DNA of 64,000 nt from Defluviimonas sp. SAOS-178_SWC (GTDB taxonomy: Bacteria; Pseudomonadota; Alphaproteobacteria; Rhodobacterales; Rhodobacteraceae): NCBI RefSeq assembly GCF_039830135.1, contig NZ_CP156081.1:2342001-2406000 (forward strand), read 5' to 3'. Numbering within the stretch: position 1 is the first letter of the stretch; each line of letters opens with the position of its first letter. Below, piece after piece: positions 36,723 through 45,713 of the stretch. A program made the translations under genes and the position numbers. The notes under the pieces were generated by a model. It ran no database searches. It was given only the letters and a program-made list of their open reading frames with translations, and had not been told where the DNA came from.

Positions 36723-37601
36723 CTAGACACCTGCCTCGTTCAGTTTTTGCTGCCTTGTTTCGAAGTCAACGGGCGACAGCATGCCGTTGTTCGTGTGCTT
36801 GCGTTTCGGGTTGTAGAACATCTCGATGTAGTCGAAGACGTCCTGCCGAGCAGCGTCGCGGGTCGGGTAGGTACGACGCCGGATCCGTTCCCGTTTCAGG
36901 AGCTGGAAGAAGCTCTCGGCGACAGCGTTATCGTGACAATTGCCGCGTCTGCTCATGCTGGGTTCCAGATCATACTGGCGCAGGAACGTCTGCCACTCCC
37001 GGCTGGTGAATTGGGAGCCCTGGTCGGAGTGGATCATGACCTTGCCCGCGGGTTTGCGGCGCCACACGGCCATCAGCAGGGCTTGCAGGGCGAGGTCAGT
37101 GGTCATTCGGGATTGAGCGGACCAGCCGACAACGCGGCGCGAGAATAAGTCGATGACGACGCAGAGATACAACCAGCCCTCATGGGTCTTGATGTAGGTG
37201 ATGTCAGTCACCCACGCTTGGTCCGGCTGAGAGGTCTGAAACTGCTGTTCCAGCCGGTTCTCAGCAACAACGGCCGGCTTGCCTCCATAGCGGCCGGGAC
37301 GCCGCCTGTAGCCGATCTGCGCCGTGATCCCGGCGCGCGATGCCAGCCGCGCGGCCCGGTTCTCGGAAATCGTCTCTCCCAGGTCGCGCAGATCATCAGC
37401 CAGCTTGCGATAGCCGTAAATCCTGCCGCTCTCGGCCCAGGCCTGCCGGATCAACGCAGTCTGGCGGACATCCTCCTGCGCGCGGTGGCTTAACGGTTCC
37501 TTAAGCCATACATGGAAGCCAGAGAAATGCACCCGCAGCACCCTGCACATGGCCCGAACGCGAAACTGTTCCCGATGCGCGCTGATGAACGCGTACTTCA
37601 C
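36723..37601 (-). CDS. IS3-family transposase OrfB (catalytic)
   Basis: 292 residues from the GTG at 37601, overlapping the orfA stop by 4 bases, in a frame reached by -1 slippage or coupled initiation. An HTH_21 region precedes the DDE core: WVTDITYIKTHEGWLYL, IHSDQGSQFTSREW and NAVAESFFQLLKRERIRRR, with the final NPKRKHTNNGMLSPVDF segment. No frameshift seen, so a functional enzyme is likely. Confidence 0.93.
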   Translation of the reverse strand: MKYAFISAHREQFRVRAMCRVLRVHFSGFHVWLKEPLSHRAQEDVRQTALIRQAWAESGRIYGYRKLADDLRDLGETISENRAARLASRAGITAQIGYRRRPGRYGGKPAVVAENRLEQQFQTSQPDQAWVTDITYIKTHEGWLYLCVVIDLFSRRVVGWSAQSRMTTDLALQALLMAVWRRKPAGKVMIHSDQGSQFTSREWQTFLRQYDLEPSMSRRGNCHDNAVAESFFQLLKRERIRRRTYPTRDAARQDVFDYIEMFYNPKRKHTNNGMLSPVDFETRQQKLNEAGV

Positions 37602-37873
37602 TTTGCATTCTGCGCGAAGTACGCCGCCGCCCTCTTTAAGATATCGCGCTCCTCAGTCACCCGGGCCAGCTCGCGCTTCAGCCGACGGTTCTCGGCCTCG
37701 TGATCCACGCCAGGCTTCTTCGCCTCAGGATCGCCGAACAGCTTGATCCACTTGTAGAGCGAATGCGTGCTGACGCCCAGGCGCCAGGAAACCTCCCGAA
37801 CAGCATACCCTCGCACCGTGATCTGATGCACCGCGTCCCGCTTGAACTCATCGCTGTAATTGCTCGTCCCCAT
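37598..37873 (-). CDS. IS3-family transposase OrfA
   Basis: 91 residues: HTH domain (SDEFKRDAVHQITVRGYAVREVSWRLGVSTHSLYKWIK) and a leucine-zipper helix (EAENRRLKRELARVTEERDILKRAAAYFAQ). The start ATG lies at 37873. DNA-binding and regulatory partner of OrfB; the two are expected to make the active OrfAB fusion by frameshifting. Confidence 0.93.
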   Translation of the reverse strand: MGTSNYSDEFKRDAVHQITVRGYAVREVSWRLGVSTHSLYKWIKLFGDPEAKKPGVDHEAENRRLKRELARVTEERDILKRAAAYFAQNAK

Positions 37874-37950
37874 CTCGGCCTCCTCGCCTCAAAGTTAGGG
37901 GGCAAAGCGTCTACAAATCTAGGGGCACCTCAGTACCTTCCGCGCCGCTA

Positions 37951-40020
37951 TCAACTCATGCGCAACAGGGCGTCCGCGGCGACGGCGTCATCCTCAAAGA
38001 CCATGAGGGGGTTCACATCGAGCTCAATCAGCGAGTCGGCATTGGCGTCGGCAAACTGCGCAACCGCCATGACGGCATCAATCAGAGCCTCGCGGTTTGC
38101 TGCTGCCTGCCCCCGATAACCATCTAGAAGTTTGACGACCTTCAGCCGCGCGATTGCCTCTTCTACATCTTCGCGAATGATAGGAAACAGCAAGGAACAC
38201 GCGTCCTGCATCAATTCGACCAGAATGCCTCCGGCACCGATCACCAGCACGAGACCGAATTGAGGGTCGCGCGTTATCCCAACGATGAGCTCGACCAGAG
38301 GCTTCGGCTGCATGCGTTCGACAAGGTAACTATCCGACAAATCGGCCATTCCGTCGGCGGCGGCCATGACTGCATCAGGGTCCGTCAACCCAAGTGCAAC
38401 ACCTCCAACGTCGGATTTGTGTGTCATGTGGCTGCCTGCCGCTTTGAGAACGACCGGGAAGCCAATCTCCGAAGCCGCCGAAACCACATTGGCCCGATCT
38501 ACGAGGCGGCCCTCTGGCACCTTCAGCCCAAACTTTGCCAACCGGCGCTTGCTCGCGGCTTCGTCAAGGACAGTGGAGGGCTTGTGCGACAGCACGGGAA
38601 CCGGTTTCATCGGTGTTGCAGCTCGACCCGATGCAGCCAAGCGGTGATACCGTCCGATACGGGCCGCGGCCTCTAGCGCCGCAAGCGTTTCGTCAAATCC
38701 GTACATGGGGATCAAGCCCCGGGCGATAGCCTGACGGCTGACATCCGGGGGAAGGTTTTCGGGCAAGGACGAGGCGAGAATCGACACCCCAGGCGCAGCT
38801 TCATGGGCATCTGCAAAAGCTCCCAAAGCAGCGGTCCAGCTGTCCGTCGAACAACGGTCGGCGCGCGGCCAGTCAAGCAACATGAGACGTGCGTCATAGT
38901 CTGAGCGCAAAACCTCGGTAAATGTCCGCGACTGGGCCTCGCGATTGCCCCAGTCAAAGGTATGGTAGTCGAACGGGTTGGAGATATGCACAAGCTCATG
39001 GGTTGTCGCAGAAATGCGCTTGTGATCAGCCTCGGAAAACTCTGCGAAGTTCAGATCGCGTGACTCTGCCAGGTCAGCAATCATCGAGGCTTCGCCTCCT
39101 GAAACACTCATCGAGACGACCTTGTTGCCAGCGAGCGGTCCGCACAGCGAGAGCAATTTTAGGGTTTCCACGAAGACGGGCAGCGTATTGACCCGCGCCA
39201 CCCCGTAGCGTGCAAACAGCGCATTGTAGAGTTCGTCGTCACCGGCGAGCGTCGATGTATGACTGACCGCGATCTTGGCCCCGGCCTCCGAGCGCCCTGT
39301 TTTGAGCGCAACCAGCGGCACGCCCTTTGCGAGCGCGCGGCTGGCGGCAGCAGAAAATTTTGGTATGTCGGTCAGGCCTTCAATCAGAAGTCCGATTGCC
39401 GTGACCCGGTCGTCATCCAGCATGGCGTCAATGAATTCTGCGACACCGGTTTGCGCCTGATTGCCCAAAGAGACCAGGTAGGACAATGGCAGATGACGTT
39501 TCTGCATCGTCACGTTCAACCCGATGGCGCCGCTTTGGCTTAGAATTGCCACGCCCTTATCGACCGGGTCAGCCCCGTGTTCGTCCGGCCAAAGTGCAAC
39601 GCCATCCATGAAATTCAGAAACCCAAGGCAATTGGGCCCCTGAATGGGCATGTTGCCAGCGGCCTCGACAAGCTTCTGCTGATGCGCCTTTCCCGTCGCT
39701 CCGATCTCGGCGTAACCGGAAGCAAAGCATACCGCCCCGCCAACCCCCATGACGTTAAGCTTGCTTACGATGTCAATTGTCGCGGTACGGTTCACACCGA
39801 TGAAGACCGCATCCGGGACCTCTGGCAGGTCGTCAAGGCTCTTGAAACACGACACTCCCGCCATTTCATCATGTGACGTGCTGACGGGCCAGATTTCTCC
39901 GGCGTAGCCCATCAGCTTGCACTGGCGGACCACCTGTCCGCACCAGCGTCCACCGATAACGGCAATATGCCGTGGCCTCAGAAACCGTTTGAGACGGGTA
40001 GTGTCGACCATGGACTTCAC
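37951..40020 (-). CDS. NDP-forming acyl-CoA synthetase (acetyl-CoA synthetase-like, ATP-grasp)
   Basis: 689 residues. Order of domains: CoA-binding Rossmann domain (about 1-130: FLRPRHIAVIGG, VFIGVN, FASGYAE), succinyl-CoA ligase-like domain (ILSQSGAIGLNVT, SLGNQAQTG, ALKTGRSEAGAKIAVSHTSTLAGDD with the conserved His), and an ATP-grasp domain (about 470-689: VVLKAAGSHMTHKSDVGGVALGL, LVIGAGGILVELMQD, LIELDVNPLMV). It forms acyl-CoA plus ADP and phosphate; family members have been linked to acetate, pimeloyl and carnitine-type substrates. GTG at 40020 overlaps the dehydrogenase stop; an ATG at 40011 is an alternative. In this cluster it probably activates a quaternary-amine acid (carnitine or betaine type). 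Confidence 0.88.
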   Translation of the reverse strand: MKSMVDTTRLKRFLRPRHIAVIGGRWCGQVVRQCKLMGYAGEIWPVSTSHDEMAGVSCFKSLDDLPEVPDAVFIGVNRTATIDIVSKLNVMGVGGAVCFASGYAEIGATGKAHQQKLVEAAGNMPIQGPNCLGFLNFMDGVALWPDEHGADPVDKGVAILSQSGAIGLNVTMQKRHLPLSYLVSLGNQAQTGVAEFIDAMLDDDRVTAIGLLIEGLTDIPKFSAAASRALAKGVPLVALKTGRSEAGAKIAVSHTSTLAGDDELYNALFARYGVARVNTLPVFVETLKLLSLCGPLAGNKVVSMSVSGGEASMIADLAESRDLNFAEFSEADHKRISATTHELVHISNPFDYHTFDWGNREAQSRTFTEVLRSDYDARLMLLDWPRADRCSTDSWTAALGAFADAHEAAPGVSILASSLPENLPPDVSRQAIARGLIPMYGFDETLAALEAAARIGRYHRLAASGRAATPMKPVPVLSHKPSTVLDEAASKRRLAKFGLKVPEGRLVDRANVVSAASEIGFPVVLKAAGSHMTHKSDVGGVALGLTDPDAVMAAADGMADLSDSYLVERMQPKPLVELIVGITRDPQFGLVLVIGAGGILVELMQDACSLLFPIIREDVEEAIARLKVVKLLDGYRGQAAANREALIDAVMAVAQFADANADSLIELDVNPLMVFEDDAVAADALLRMS

Positions 40021-41180
40021 CGTGTTTCGATTGGGCGCAGCAGCGCGCGGGAAATGATGTGCCGCTGGATCTCGCTCGTACCATCATAGATGCGTTCTAC
40101 GCGGGAATCCCGCCACATCCGTTCGAGCGGAAGCTCAGTCATCAAACCCATGCCTCCGAATATCTGCAGCGCTTCGTCTGTCACGAAACCGACCATTTCG
40201 CTGGCAAAGACCTTTGCCATGGCGAAATCCTCGTCTCGGGCAATGCCCTGATCCTGCTTCCACGCGGTTCGCAGCGTCAACAGTTCGGCAACCTCGATGC
40301 GGGTTTGCATATCGGCCAGTTTGAATCCAATGCCCTGAAATTTGCCAATCGTCTGCCCGAACTGCTTGCGCGTCGCGGCGTAATCAAGTGCCAGTTCCAT
40401 CGCGCGCTGCGCACGGCCGACGCTGGTTGTCGCCAAACGCAGGCGTTCGGGGCCGAGCCAGTCCCCGGCCACGTCGAATCCCCTATCCAGTTCGCCCAGA
40501 ATCTGGGACTTGCACACTCGGCACTCGTCGAACTCCAGGATGCAGTTGTGGTAGCCGCGATGCGATACCGAGTGATAGCCTTCCAGGATTTCGAAGCCGG
40601 GGGTGCCACGATCGACAAGGAAACAGGTGATGCGTTTCTTCTTGCCGCGCGGCGTCTCATCTTCGCCCGTCGCAGCGAAGACAACGGCAAAATCCGCGAT
40701 GTCGGCATGGCTGATGAAATGTTTGCGGCCATTGAGCACGAAATCATCACCATCGGCCTTGGCAGTTGTTCTCATCGAGCGCACGTCCGAACCTGCTTCC
40801 GGCTCGGTCAAGCCAAAACAATCAATCTTTTCTCCCGAGATCGTCGGCAGCAGATACTTCTCGCGCTGTTCGCCGGCACAGGCTTGAAGAATGTTGCTGG
40901 GGCGGTGGACGACGGATTGCAGGCCAAGATTGGCGCGCCCAAGCTCGCGCTCGAGCAATGCCAAGGTCACCGCGTCGAGTCCGGCACCGCCGATTTCCGC
41001 AGGCATGTTTGGGGCGTAGAATCCCATCTCTATCGCGCGCTTCTTGATTTGGGCGCGCAGGTCAGGTGGAATCTGATCGGTCTTTTCGACGCGTTCCTCG
41101 TGCGGGTAGAGTTCCTCCTCGACGAACGCACGCACGCTTGTAACCAGCATTTCCTGCTCTTGTGTCAGGGCAAAATCCAC
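40017..41180 (-). CDS. Acyl-CoA dehydrogenase with Asp in place of the usual catalytic Glu
   Basis: 387 residues, normal ACAD length. FAD-binding and family signatures: CFGLTEPEAGSDVRSM, GRKHFISHADIADFAVVFA, YAATRKQFGQTIGKFQGIGFKLADM and a C-terminal FGGMGLMTELPLERMWRDSRVERIYDGTSEIQRHI. At the position where most acyl-CoA dehydrogenases have the catalytic Glu (YEGT) this protein has Asp (YDGT, residue about 366). CaiA-type crotonobetainyl-CoA reductases also deviate at this position, so a carnitine-pathway reductase or dehydrogenase role fits. Electrons would pass to ETF. Overlaps the synthetase gene, so one operon. Confidence 0.85.
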   Translation of the reverse strand: MDFALTQEQEMLVTSVRAFVEEELYPHEERVEKTDQIPPDLRAQIKKRAIEMGFYAPNMPAEIGGAGLDAVTLALLERELGRANLGLQSVVHRPSNILQACAGEQREKYLLPTISGEKIDCFGLTEPEAGSDVRSMRTTAKADGDDFVLNGRKHFISHADIADFAVVFAATGEDETPRGKKKRITCFLVDRGTPGFEILEGYHSVSHRGYHNCILEFDECRVCKSQILGELDRGFDVAGDWLGPERLRLATTSVGRAQRAMELALDYAATRKQFGQTIGKFQGIGFKLADMQTRIEVAELLTLRTAWKQDQGIARDEDFAMAKVFASEMVGFVTDEALQIFGGMGLMTELPLERMWRDSRVERIYDGTSEIQRHIISRALLRPIETR

Positions 41181-41560
41181 AGCGACCTCCTCAGATCTTC
41201 GATGCGGTGTCTACTGCCGACATTTCGGCATATGGAAACCTGTCTCGGGTTTGGCTTGGCAGCATTCGTTTGCACGAACACACGCCGATACATACTCTGC
41301 GGTAGATATTTCGTCACCTCAAGATAATAATATACTTATTAGTACTTTTCTTGCCCACCATGCCACATTGGTCCAGCTGAGCCCATGGGTCACGCCGAGT
41401 TGTTTGTCGGCGGTCAGGATTCTCGCAGCAGCCAAAGGCTTCTATCAGCTAACACCGATCCTCAGCAGCCTCACGCCTGGAGAAAGCGTCTCCAAAGCTT
41501 TACGTCAGAGCCGGGCGGATTCATCGACGATCCGATCCATCAGAAGCCGGGGCATAACAC
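41181..41560. promoter_or_regulatory. Gap upstream of the acyl-CoA dehydrogenase gene, no gene seen
   Basis: About 380 bases between the acyl-CoA dehydrogenase start and the stop of the carnitine dehydrogenase-like gene, both on the minus strand. An AT-rich patch (about 41320-41350, AATAATATACTTATTAGTAC) probably contains the promoter for the dehydrogenase-synthetase pair. No small gene or RNA was recognised. Confidence 0.3.
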
Positions 41561-42550
41561 CTAGGTTGAAGAGACGGCTTGGCCTGATACGCGTGGCGAC
41601 GCGCCTGAGTTGGCACGATCGATTTCAGCCACCAAGTTCCGTAACTGTACCAATCCTCGGTCCCGTCGGGCACACAAGTCCTGAAACGCTGCACTGTCGA
41701 AGATGCGCATGGCGTCATCACTGTACTTTTTCAGAACCGACTCGTCGGGTTTGAAGTCACCCGGTGTCGCATAGCCGTCTTCAAGCTCACCCATCAACAG
41801 TTGCAAAAAGAATGGCCAGCCCTTTGCGCCACCGCTGCCCAGACCATAGATTTCCGTCGGTCCCATGAGCGCCCAGCGAAGACCGGGGCCGTATTTGATG
41901 GCCGCATCTATATCTTCCGCGGTTGCAACACCTTCCTGAATGAGATGCAACACCTCGCGGAATACCGACGCCTGAATGCGATTGCCGATGTATCCGCGGA
42001 TTTCTCTGTTCAGGACCACGGGGTGCATGGTGGTTGAGCGGTAGAATTCTGTTGCTCTATCAAGAACGCCCGGCGCGAGACCGTCCGCCCCAGCCAGTTC
42101 AACGAGTGGTATCATGTAGGGGGGATTAAACGGGTGAGCGATCAGGAACCGATCGCCCGCCTTGCAGTTGTGCCGCAACCGCGCGGCCAGGAAACCTGAT
42201 GAACTGGACGCGATGATCGCATCAACCGGAGCGAGATCACCGATCTGTCGAAGAAGATCAATCTTCATCGCCTCATTCTCGACGGCACTTTCCTGAATGA
42301 GATTGGCTGAGGCCACTGCTTCTCCAAGATCCGTGGTAAAGCGCCAGCGGTCGGAAGAAGCCCCCTCTGCGAGGCCGAGAGACCTGACGTATGGCCACGC
42401 CTCGTCGATCATGGCCCGAATGTATTTTTCTTTCTCGGAATCAAGGTCGTATGCGACCACATCGAGTCCGGATCGCAAGAAATGCACGACCCAACCGGCG
42501 CCAATCACCCCGCAACCGATGCAGGTCACATGCTTTATAGGTGCCTTCAT
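41561..42550 (-). CDS. L-carnitine dehydrogenase-like 3-hydroxyacyl-CoA dehydrogenase
   Basis: 329 residues from the ATG at 42550 (GGAGAG upstream). N-terminal NAD-binding motif VTCIGCGVIGAGWVVHFLRSG. Catalytic region: ASSSSGFLAAR and AHPFNPPYMIPLVEL, with the conserved His in HPFNPP. C-terminal 3HCDH domain with YGPGLRWALMGPTEIYGL, the L-carnitine dehydrogenase-like GPG-RWA signature. Oxidises L-carnitine (or a close 3-hydroxy acid) to the 3-keto compound with NAD. Together with the BKACE-type gene at 45.7 kb it gives the known route carnitine to dehydrocarnitine to glycine betaine plus acetoacetyl-CoA. Divergent from the second Rieske gene. Confidence 0.82.
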   Translation of the reverse strand: MKAPIKHVTCIGCGVIGAGWVVHFLRSGLDVVAYDLDSEKEKYIRAMIDEAWPYVRSLGLAEGASSDRWRFTTDLGEAVASANLIQESAVENEAMKIDLLRQIGDLAPVDAIIASSSSGFLAARLRHNCKAGDRFLIAHPFNPPYMIPLVELAGADGLAPGVLDRATEFYRSTTMHPVVLNREIRGYIGNRIQASVFREVLHLIQEGVATAEDIDAAIKYGPGLRWALMGPTEIYGLGSGGAKGWPFFLQLLMGELEDGYATPGDFKPDESVLKKYSDDAMRIFDSAAFQDLCARRDRGLVQLRNLVAEIDRANSGASPRVSGQAVSST

Positions 42551-42865
42551 CTGGCTCTCCGTTTGATCTGACGTTTCAATTTGCCGACTATGACGGCACG
42601 ACATTCCCGCATGGAGCAGCATGACCACCAGCAGCAAAAACCCGAAGAAGAAAAAAGTTGACCCATGAGTACAATGAGAAGACCATTGGGTCAATCGAGA
42701 ATCGGGTGTGGCATTGGCGCTGGTCGTGGAGGGGCGCCTTCCAAGTCAGTGAGCGTGCCTCTGATCAACGCTTGCCGGATCCGGCCCGACACCCGCTTCA
42801 AGGCAGTTCGAACCCGCCTGCAGTCGCACATAAAGGCGCGTCAGGCTCAAGAAAGGGAGGCCCAT

Positions 42866-43936
42866 GTGACCGAGCAAACGATTTCGTCCCGTTTTTACAC
42901 GGATGAAAGCTGTTTCGAATTCGACAAGGAACAGATCTTTTACAAGACTTGGCAGTTTGTCGGCCATATCAGCCAATTGGCGAAGGCCGGGGACTACTTC
43001 ACGACCAAGGTTGCCGATGAGAATCTCCTCATCGTCAAGGGCGAGGATGAGGCCATCCGGACCTTCTTCAACGTATGCCGCCATCGCGCTCATGCCGTGG
43101 CGAGTGGGTCCGGCAATCGCAAACTCTTCGTTTGCCCGTACCATGCCTGGTCGTACCGTCTGAACGGAGCACTGCACCGCGCTCCGGTAACGGAGAACGT
43201 TGAGGGATTTTGCAAGAACGACATAACCCTTCGAGAGATCCGCACCGAAACGAAATTCGGCATGATCTTTGTCAATCTCGACGATGACGCGCTGAGCATC
43301 AACGAAACCTATCCCGGCGTTGAGGAGGCCATCCTGTCGCAAAGACCCGGGATCGCGTCCATGAAGAAGGTGTTCGAACGCAGCGTCGAACACGAATGCA
43401 ACTGGAAGATCTCGGTTGAAAACTACAATGAGTGTTATCACTGCCCGACGGTTCACGCGACATCCATTACACGCCTCTACCTGACGGATTCCTACACCTG
43501 CGATCTGAACGGCCCTGTTACCAAGCACTTCATGGCCCGCAAGGACGATCGTGACGTGCATGGTGACATGCACAGCTGGTTCCTGTTCCCAAATACAATT
43601 GTTGAGGTGTTCCCGCTTCACAACGCCGTATCCTTACGGACCATCGTACCCTTGGGAGTCGACAAATCAGTCTACTACTACAGCTGGTATGTTCCCTCTG
43701 ACCTATCCGATGACGCCGTCGAGGAAGTTGTCGCTATGGGCCAAAACTACTGCGACACGGTCTGCGTCGAGGATGCAAGTGTGGTAGAGGCCGTGCACAT
43801 CGGCATGAAGAGCCGAAGCTTTGATACCGGACCGCTGATCATAACGCCGCAATCCTCGCCTCAAAACGAAAATGCGACGGCCCATTTCCAGTCCAGATAC
43901 AAGGACGCCGTGATTGCGGCAGGGGAAAAGCTGTAG
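42866..43936 (+). CDS. CntA-like Rieske non-heme iron oxygenase, alpha subunit (copy 2)
   Basis: 356 residues, exactly the length of copy 1 at 35.5 kb, from GTG 42866 with AGGGAGG upstream; a longer open frame exists 5' but lacks family similarity. Rieske ligands C71, H73, C90, H93 (NVCRHRAH, CPYHAW) and iron site NECYHCPTVH are intact. The two copies share most residues but differ throughout, so this is an old paralogue pair and probably not a recent duplication. Copy 2 starts the + strand group leading to the CaiD-like gene, the EthD-CMD fusion and the BKACE gene, and may be specific for a different step or substrate. Confidence 0.85.
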   Translation: MTEQTISSRFYTDESCFEFDKEQIFYKTWQFVGHISQLAKAGDYFTTKVADENLLIVKGEDEAIRTFFNVCRHRAHAVASGSGNRKLFVCPYHAWSYRLNGALHRAPVTENVEGFCKNDITLREIRTETKFGMIFVNLDDDALSINETYPGVEEAILSQRPGIASMKKVFERSVEHECNWKISVENYNECYHCPTVHATSITRLYLTDSYTCDLNGPVTKHFMARKDDRDVHGDMHSWFLFPNTIVEVFPLHNAVSLRTIVPLGVDKSVYYYSWYVPSDLSDDAVEEVVAMGQNYCDTVCVEDASVVEAVHIGMKSRSFDTGPLIITPQSSPQNENATAHFQSRYKDAVIAAGEKL

Positions 43937-44064
43937 GCGTGTGACCATCTTGTGAGTTGCAGGAGGGGCGTGACCGCCGCCTCGCTCGCTCATCACAAAG
44001 CTTGTGCGAAAATGACGCTCCCTTGTCATTGCCTGGCGAAGAAACCGATCCGGACAGGAAAGAA

Positions 44065-44883
44065 ATGTTGGCCGATAAGATCATAACGACGCGTCGCTTT
44101 GGAAACGTACTGGAAATCACTCTGAACCGCCCGCCTGTAAATGCGATAAACCGCGAGACCAGCCGTGCCGTTTATGCCGCTTTGAAGAAGCTTCAAGACG
44201 ATCCCGGCCTGCGTGTTGGCATTCTTACAGGCTCTGGCGATCGGGTCTTTTCCGCCGGATGGGATCTGAAGGAGGTTGCCGATCCTGATTTCGACCCAAA
44301 ACTGGATACCGATCCCGAACTTGGACACGGACCAGGCGGTTTCGGTGGTATCACAGAGTTTTACGATCTCGACAAACCAGTCATCGCTGCGCTCAATGGC
44401 GCCACGCTCGGCGGCGGTTTCGAGATCGCGCTCGCATGTGATGTGATCTTTGCTGCTGACCACACTTATTTCCAGCTTCCTGAGATGCAGCGCGGCTTTA
44501 TTCCTGACGGCGGCGCGATCCAGCGTCTACCTCGGCGGATACCCTACAACGTCGCCTTCGAGCTCATGCTCAGCGGTCGCCGCATGGATGCGAAGGAAGC
44601 AAAAGGCTTAGGTCTTGTGCATCAGATCGTCAACGCCCCGGACTTGCTGGACACGGTTCGCGACTACGCCGCGGAAGTCGCCAAGGGTGCACCGCTTGCG
44701 ATGCGCGCCATGAAAGAGGTGTTGCGTCACATCGAGATGCTGACACTTGAGGATGCGATGGCAAAAACAAAACCCGGCAAGAGCGGGCTGCCTGTCTACG
44801 AAAAAATGTGCGCGTCCGACGACTTCACCGAAGGCTCTGTCGCTTTTGCAGAAAGGCGCGCGCCTGTCTGGAAAGGGGCGTAG
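44065..44883 (+). CDS. caiD: CaiD-like enoyl-CoA hydratase (carnitinyl-CoA dehydratase type)
   Basis: 272 residues from the ATG at 44065 (AGGAAAG upstream). Crotonase fold: EITLNRPPVNAINRE, oxyanion-hole region FSAGWDLKEV, and GPGGFGGITEFYDLDKPVIAALNGATLGGGFEIALACDVI, very close in pattern to E. coli CaiD, including the last residues AFAERRAPVWKG. CaiD hydrates or dehydrates crotonobetainyl-CoA/carnitinyl-CoA. In the crotonase signature (LPEMQRGFIPDGGAIQRLPR) the P-D pair matches the CaiD catalytic region. Fits a carnitine or gamma-butyrobetaine pathway with the acyl-CoA dehydrogenase and synthetase opposite. Gene 2 of the + strand group. Confidence 0.85.
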   Translation: MLADKIITTRRFGNVLEITLNRPPVNAINRETSRAVYAALKKLQDDPGLRVGILTGSGDRVFSAGWDLKEVADPDFDPKLDTDPELGHGPGGFGGITEFYDLDKPVIAALNGATLGGGFEIALACDVIFAADHTYFQLPEMQRGFIPDGGAIQRLPRRIPYNVAFELMLSGRRMDAKEAKGLGLVHQIVNAPDLLDTVRDYAAEVAKGAPLAMRAMKEVLRHIEMLTLEDAMAKTKPGKSGLPVYEKMCASDDFTEGSVAFAERRAPVWKGA

Positions 44884-44965
44884 TCGAAATGGGCCTTATC
44901 GGTGCGCACGGGCCTGCAATCATCTAAGGACAGCAACGCGCAATTCACCTGAAGAGACAAACACG

Positions 44966-45652
44966 ATGGCGAAAATTCAGATCCTATACCCAGAGCCAGA
45001 CGACCGGGATGCGTTCGATGCACATTATCGCGACGTTCACACTCCTATGGTGATGAAGATCCCGGGCCTTAGGCGTCTGGTGGTCAATAAGCTGACAGAT
45101 ATCACTTCGGACCAACCCGGCGATTGGTACATGTCGGCAGAGCTTCATTATGCATCGTCGGAAGCCATGCAGGCCTCACTCGAGACCCCGGAGTCGAAGG
45201 CAACCGATGCTGATTTTGAAGCTTTCGCGCCGAAAGGCACTCTGGTGCTTATGCACAGCGAAGAAGCTGACCAAATCGCACCCGTCTCAATGGCGCCCTC
45301 AGCACGTGAACGCGGCGAGGATGTTCTGCGCACGCTCTGGGGCGAGGTCTTCACCCCGGCCCCCGGCACCGAAGAGTTCATGAACGTCACAATCGACCAT
45401 TTATTCGGAAACCTCTGGACGCGGCCCAACCTGGCAGTGCGCGACCGTTCGCTGATAACGATTGCAGCTCTTACGGCATTGGGGCGGTTCCCGCAGCTTG
45501 AAGAACATCTGGAGGGCGGCTTGAACCTTGGCATAACCCGAGAGGAGCTAAAGGAAATCATGCTGCATCTGGCGCATTACGGTGGATGGCCGGTCGGGGT
45601 ATCCGGATTGAATGTTGCCATGACGCTTTTTGAGCGTCTCGATCAGCCCTGA
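44966..45652 (+). CDS. EthD domain fused to a carboxymuconolactone decarboxylase-like domain
   Basis: 228 residues from the ATG at 44966 (GAAGAGAC upstream). Residues 1-105 are an EthD/dimeric alpha-beta barrel domain (ILYPEPDDRDAFDAHYRDVHTPMVMKIPGLRR). Residues about 115-228 form a CMD/AhpD-like helical domain (LFGNLWTRPNLAVRDRSLITIAALTALGRFPQLEEHLEGGLNLGITREELKEIMLHLAHYGGWP) without the CxxC of peroxidase-type AhpD. Both domains also occur as separate small proteins in ring- or acid-degradation operons; the fusion is unusual to me. Possibly a lactonase or decarboxylase acting on a pathway intermediate. Confidence 0.85.
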   Translation: MAKIQILYPEPDDRDAFDAHYRDVHTPMVMKIPGLRRLVVNKLTDITSDQPGDWYMSAELHYASSEAMQASLETPESKATDADFEAFAPKGTLVLMHSEEADQIAPVSMAPSARERGEDVLRTLWGEVFTPAPGTEEFMNVTIDHLFGNLWTRPNLAVRDRSLITIAALTALGRFPQLEEHLEGGLNLGITREELKEIMLHLAHYGGWPVGVSGLNVAMTLFERLDQP

Positions 45653-45713
45653 CCGCAGCAGGTTCCACGACGACGGCAGCGGGGACATCACGCCAGAATG
45701 AATGGAGTTTAAT

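Larger units (their letters stand above)
36705..37932 (-). mobile_element. Intact IS3-family insertion sequence, 1228 bp, with GTA target duplication
   Basis: Inverted repeats TGAGGTGCCCCTAG at both ends (36705 and, inverted, ending 37932). The bases on either side are GTA (36702-36704 and 37933-37935), a 3 bp target duplication typical of IS3. orfA and orfB are both intact. It landed between the convergent Rieske 1 and acyl-CoA synthetase genes without breaking either. Probably a recent, active insertion. Confidence 0.92.
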
